A DNA stretch of 64,000 bases from Chryseobacterium sp. MFBS3-17 (GTDB taxonomy: Bacteria > Bacteroidota > Bacteroidia > Flavobacteriales > Weeksellaceae): positions 62,001 to 126,000 of the forward strand of contig NZ_JAJEWK010000005.1 of the NCBI RefSeq assembly GCF_020687745.1. The letters run 5' to 3'. The position numbers and the translations under genes are program-made. Below, in pieces: positions 61,273 through 64,000 of this stretch. Numbering within the stretch: the first letter of the stretch is position 1; every line of letters starts with the position of its first letter. The notes under the pieces were generated by a model. The model saw nothing but the letters and a program-made list of their open reading frames with translations. It was not told the origin of the DNA and searched no databases.

Positions 61273-61648
61273 GATATATTTTGAGTTGGTGAGGCCTTCC
61301 GGTTCCGGATTGATCTATGTGCTGCAGGTAACGGATCAGATGTTCCATTTCATTTTCGGACAGCTGAAAGTCCGGCATCACCCGGGTACCTGACCGTAGA
61401 AATGCTTTGATATAATCCGCTCCTTTTTCAGAATAGGTATTGGTGAGATCCGGACCCAGATAGCCGCCCAATCCATAAATCTGATGACAGGCAATACAGT
61501 TTTTGTCCTGCCACACTTTTTTTCCATGGTCTGCAGATGCTCCTGCCTCCACCGTAGAGTCCGTGCCGAGGTGGTACAGATAAAAACTATAGCCCAAGAA
61601 AAGCACACACAATGTCCCGAAGATTCCTATTTTTCCTGCATCTTTCAT
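61232..61648 (-). CDS. norC: Nitric-oxide reductase cytochrome c subunit (NorC)
   Basis: 138 residues from the ATG at 61648; the longer frame to 61747 runs over the promoter and is rejected. One N-terminal membrane anchor (FGTLCVLFLGYSFYLYHLG) is followed by a c-type haem site, CIACH, and the NorC hallmark HQIYGLGGYLGPDLTNTY. The axial Met is in GTRVMPDFQLSE. It passes electrons to NorB. The leader is only about 13 bases. Confidence 0.92.
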   Translation of the reverse strand: MKDAGKIGIFGTLCVLFLGYSFYLYHLGTDSTVEAGASADHGKKVWQDKNCIACHQIYGLGGYLGPDLTNTYSEKGADYIKAFLRSGTRVMPDFQLSENEMEHLIRYLQHIDQSGTGRPHQLKIYHDGTIGQPESAGK

Positions 61649-61665
61649 AAGATGATTTTGAGGAA

Positions 61666-61697
61666 CAAATGTAACAAGAAGTTTTAAAACGGACAAA
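61666..61697 (-). promoter_or_regulatory. Promoter of norCB
   Basis: TTTG (61694-61697), 20 bp, TACATTTG (61666-61673) on the minus strand: a perfect Bacteroidota promoter. Confidence 0.8.
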
Positions 61698-61705
61698 TTT
61701 ATCCG
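61690..61705. promoter_or_regulatory. Near-perfect 16-bp palindrome over the norC -33 box
   Basis: CGGA-CAAATTTA-TCCG: self-complementary except for one mirrored pair. It contains the -33 TTTG, so a bound regulator would either block or replace the polymerase contact. It is a candidate site for an NO- or oxygen-responsive regulator of the Crp/Fnr or Rrf2 type. Confidence 0.6.
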
Positions 61706-61794
61706 ATTCAAAAATAAAGAAAAATATTTCCGGAAAATGTCGTACAAAATAACCCGGAAAGCCGGACGAATTTGCTGTTATCAACATTGAAAAA

Positions 61795-61829
61795 CACAAA
61801 AAACCCCGAAAGTTTAAAAACCTTCGGGG
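61795..61829 (-). terminator. Terminator after carB
   Basis: CCCCGAA (61804-61810) pairs with TTCGGGG (61823-61829). On the minus strand a run of six T follows. Confidence 0.8.
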
Positions 61830-61890
61830 CCCGGATAAAATTCCCTTTCACTTTTACTTTACCCTATATTGTATAATGCAGTTTCCTGCT

Positions 61891-64000
61891 TTACATGGTT
61901 TCCATTTTGAAACTCATGCTTTCTATTACTTTCAGAATGGCTTCTACAGTATCCATAGACGTGAGGCACGGCACCCCGTTTTCCACACTCATTCTCCGGA
62001 TCTGGAAGCCGTCTCTTTCGGCTTGTTTGCCTTTGGTAGTGGTATTCACCACATACTGCACTTTTCCTTTCTGGATGAGGTCTATCAAGTTCTCGTCTTC
62101 CTCTCCTATTTTATAACCGATTTTGCAGGGGATTCCCTGTGCTTCAAAGAATTTCGCAGTACCTTCGGTAGCCCATATTCTGAAGCCCACCTCGTGGAAT
62201 CTTGCAGCCAGTTCTGCTGCTTCCTGCTTATGCTTGTCGGCCACAGTAAAGAGTATGGAACCATGCATGGGCACTTTTCTTCCGGCGGCTACCAAACCTT
62301 TATAGAGTGCTTTTTCCAGTGTGGTATCTTTGCCCATTACCTCTCCGGTAGATTTCATTTCGGGACCCAGAGAAATGTCCACTTTGGTTAATTTGGAGAA
62401 AGAAAATACGGGTACTTTCACAAACACACCGGGTTTATTGGGCACCAGGCCGTTTTGGTAACCCAGGTCTTTCAGTTTTTCGCCCAAAATTGCCTTGGTA
62501 GCAAGATTCGCCATCGGTACGCCGGTAATTTTAGATAAAAACGGAACAGTTCTCGATGATCTCGGGTTCACTTCAATCACATATACATTGCCCTGAAACA
62601 GCACGTACTGTATGTTCATCAAGCCAATTACATTCAGCCCTTTGGCCAGTCTCTGGGTATAATCTACCAGGGTCTGAATTTCCTCCTCGGAGATATTCTG
62701 AGGCGGATAAACAGCTATGGAATCCCCGGAGTGTACGCCGGCACGTTCTATATGTTCCATAATTCCGGGAATGATTACGGTTTCGCCGTCAGAGATGGCA
62801 TCAACTTCTATTTCCCTGCCTACCATATATTTATCTACCAGTACCGGATGCTCGGGGCTGGCTTCTACGGCATGTTCCATATAGTGCGCCAGTTCGGTCT
62901 CATTGTACACAATTTCCATGGCACGGCCACCCAGTACATAACTGGGTCTTACCAGCACGGGATAGCCGATTTCATTGGCAATTTTAATGGCTTCTTCTTT
63001 GGAGAATGATGTTTTACCCAGCGGCTGCGGAATGGCAAGTTCCTGCAATGCTTTTTCAAATTTGTCCCGGTTTTCGGCACGGTCCAGATTTTCAAGCGTG
63101 GTTCCCAGAATCTGTACGCCGTGGGCAGCCAGTTTATCTGCAAGGTTAATGGCGGTTTGTCCGCCGAACTGTACCACGACTCCTTTCGGTTTTTCCAGTT
63201 CTATAATATTCATGACATCTTCTTCCGTAAGCGGTTCGAAGTAGAGTTTGTCTGAAATGGAGAAATCGGTAGATACGGTTTCGGGATTATTATTGATGAT
63301 GATGGCTTCGTAGCCCATTTCTTTGATGGCCCATACGGAATGTACGGTAGCGTAGTCAAATTCCACTCCTTGCCCGATGCGGATAGGGCCGGATCCCAGC
63401 ACGATGATTTTCTCTTTGTCCGAAACTACACTTTCGTTTTCTTCCTCGTAGGTTCCGTAGAAATATGGGGTCTCAGATTCGAACTCTGCAGCGCAGGTAT
63501 CTACCATTTTAAAGACTGGCATAATGCCGTTTTGCTTTCTGAAATTGAAGACTTCCCGTTCTGAAATTTCCCAGAGTACGGCAATATTCACATCGGCAAA
63601 ACCGAGTTGCTTGGCTTCTTTCAGAATTTCGGTACTGAATTTATTTTCTTTGATGGTGGTCTCGAAGTCAATCAGTTTTTTGATTTTCCAAATGAAGAAT
63701 TTATCAATTTTACTCCATTCCACAATCTGCTCCCAGTCATACCCTCTGCGCAGTGCATCGCCGATGATGAAGAGCCTTTCGTCATCACATACTTTAATTC
63801 TTCTTTCTATATCGGCATCAGTAAGGGCTTCTGCCTGTTTGGTTTTCAAACCGATATGTTTAATGCCGGTTTCCAGTGAGCGAATAGCTTTGTTCAGAGA
63901 TTCTTCCAGATTTCTGCCAATGGCCATCACCTCACCCGTGGCTTTCATCTGGGTAGAAAGGCGGCGGTCTGCAGTTTCAAATTTATCAAACGGGAATCTC
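61891..64000 (-). CDS. carB: Carbamoyl-phosphate synthase large subunit, C-terminal two thirds (cut by window edge)
   Basis: The frame is open to the right edge, giving about 702 of the usual 1060-odd residues; the ATG at 63948 is internal because CarB sequence ([17 protein letters not shown]) continues upstream of it. Present are the end of the first ATP-grasp half, the oligomerisation domain, the second half beginning [19 protein letters not shown], its ATP-grasp motifs ([33 protein letters not shown]), and the C-terminal MGS-like regulatory domain ([34 protein letters not shown]). It makes carbamoyl phosphate for arginine and pyrimidines. Confidence 0.97.
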   Translation of the reverse strand, partial: RFPFDKFETADRRLSTQMKATGEVMAIGRNLEESLNKAIRSLETGIKHIGLKTKQAEALTDADIERRIKVCDDERLFIIGDALRRGYDWEQIVEWSKIDKFFIWKIKKLIDFETTIKENKFSTEILKEAKQLGFADVNIAVLWEISEREVFNFRKQNGIMPVFKMVDTCAAEFESETPYFYGTYEEENESVVSDKEKIIVLGSGPIRIGQGVEFDYATVHSVWAIKEMGYEAIIINNNPETVSTDFSISDKLYFEPLTEEDVMNIIELEKPKGVVVQFGGQTAINLADKLAAHGVQILGTTLENLDRAENRDKFEKALQELAIPQPLGKTSFSKEEAIKIANEIGYPVLVRPSYVLGGRAMEIVYNETELAHYMEHAVEASPEHPVLVDKYMVGREIEVDAISDGETVIIPGIMEHIERAGVHSGDSIAVYPPQNISEEEIQTLVDYTQRLAKGLNVIGLMNIQYVLFQGNVYVIEVNPRSSRTVPFLSKITGVPMANLATKAILGEKLKDLGYQNGLVPNKPGVFVKVPVFSFSKLTKVDISLGPEMKSTGEVMGKDTTLEKALYKGLVAAGRKVPMHGSILFTVADKHKQEAAELAARFHEVGFRIWATEGTAKFFEAQGIPCKIGYKIGEEDENLIDLIQKGKVQYVVNTTTKGKQAERDGFQIRRMSVENGVPCLTSMDTVEAILKVIESMSFKMETM

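Noticed and set aside
61649-61747. Longer N-terminus for NorC.
   Set aside because: The extra residues span the promoter and its palindrome; the ATG at 61648 precedes the normal membrane anchor.

Overview
The window is a chromosomal segment of a member of the Bacteroidota, most likely a flavobacterium of the Chryseobacterium/Weeksellaceae type. Pointers are the type IX secretion genes porT and porQ, menaquinone methylation, a 6S RNA next to zapA, many lipoprotein and signal-peptide starts typical of the phylum, and repeated use of the Bacteroidota promoter (TTTG, about 20 bp, TAnnTTTG). No prophage, integrated plasmid, rRNA, tRNA or CRISPR array was seen. Both ends cut through genes: idi on the left and carB on the right.

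Layout. 0-10.7 kb is mostly housekeeping: idi, gcvT, an ArsC-like reductase, a PepSY-like lipoprotein, RNase Y, a 6S-type RNA, zapA with a coiled-coil partner, porT, menG/ubiE, a ketoacyl synthase III, a metallophosphoesterase and threonine dehydrogenase. From 10.9 kb a gamma-glutamyltransferase precedes a co-directional run (12.7-21.7 kb) of unusual make-up: a CBM48-esterase, an M17 aminopeptidase, an ATP-grasp ligase, a second esterase, a second ATP-grasp ligase, a GCS2-type carboxylate-amine ligase, a class I glutamine amidotransferase and a further ATP-grasp-like protein. Together these look like a pathway that builds and trims a small amide- or peptide-linked metabolite of unknown identity. 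21.8-31.3 kb holds an ABC-2 exporter, frr-pyrH, porQ-cmk, a YtxH/holin-like membrane trio, a thioredoxin-like lipoprotein, and an LpxL-type acyltransferase with a family 2 glycosyltransferase. 31.5-41.7 kb holds small enzymes, an outer-membrane barrel paired with a 988-residue TPR protein, and an amino-acid permease.

41.7-46.2 kb is a five-gene iron-siderophore uptake operon with a perfect 7-1-7 palindrome over its predicted transcription start. 46.4-51.0 kb is a complete cyanophycin locus: synthetase cphA diverging from cyanophycinase cphB and isoaspartyl peptidase iaaA. 51.5-57.9 kb carries hisS and a LytS/LytTR two-component pair. Its regulator's likely binding sites, 10-bp direct repeats with a 21-bp period, can be read directly upstream of the neighbouring SIMPL and VWA genes. 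58.0-59.5 kb is a small degenerate mobile zone: a cluster of REP-like hairpins, a truncated IS200/RAYT-type transposase and a truncated DUF2314 gene abutting it. 59.5-61.7 kb is a norCB nitric-oxide reductase operon with a near-perfect palindrome over its -33 element, and the window ends in carB.

Function assignments rest on recognised motifs and family resemblance read by eye; no database search was run. Start codons were moved from the longest reading frame where promoter position, family length or signal-peptide position argued for it.
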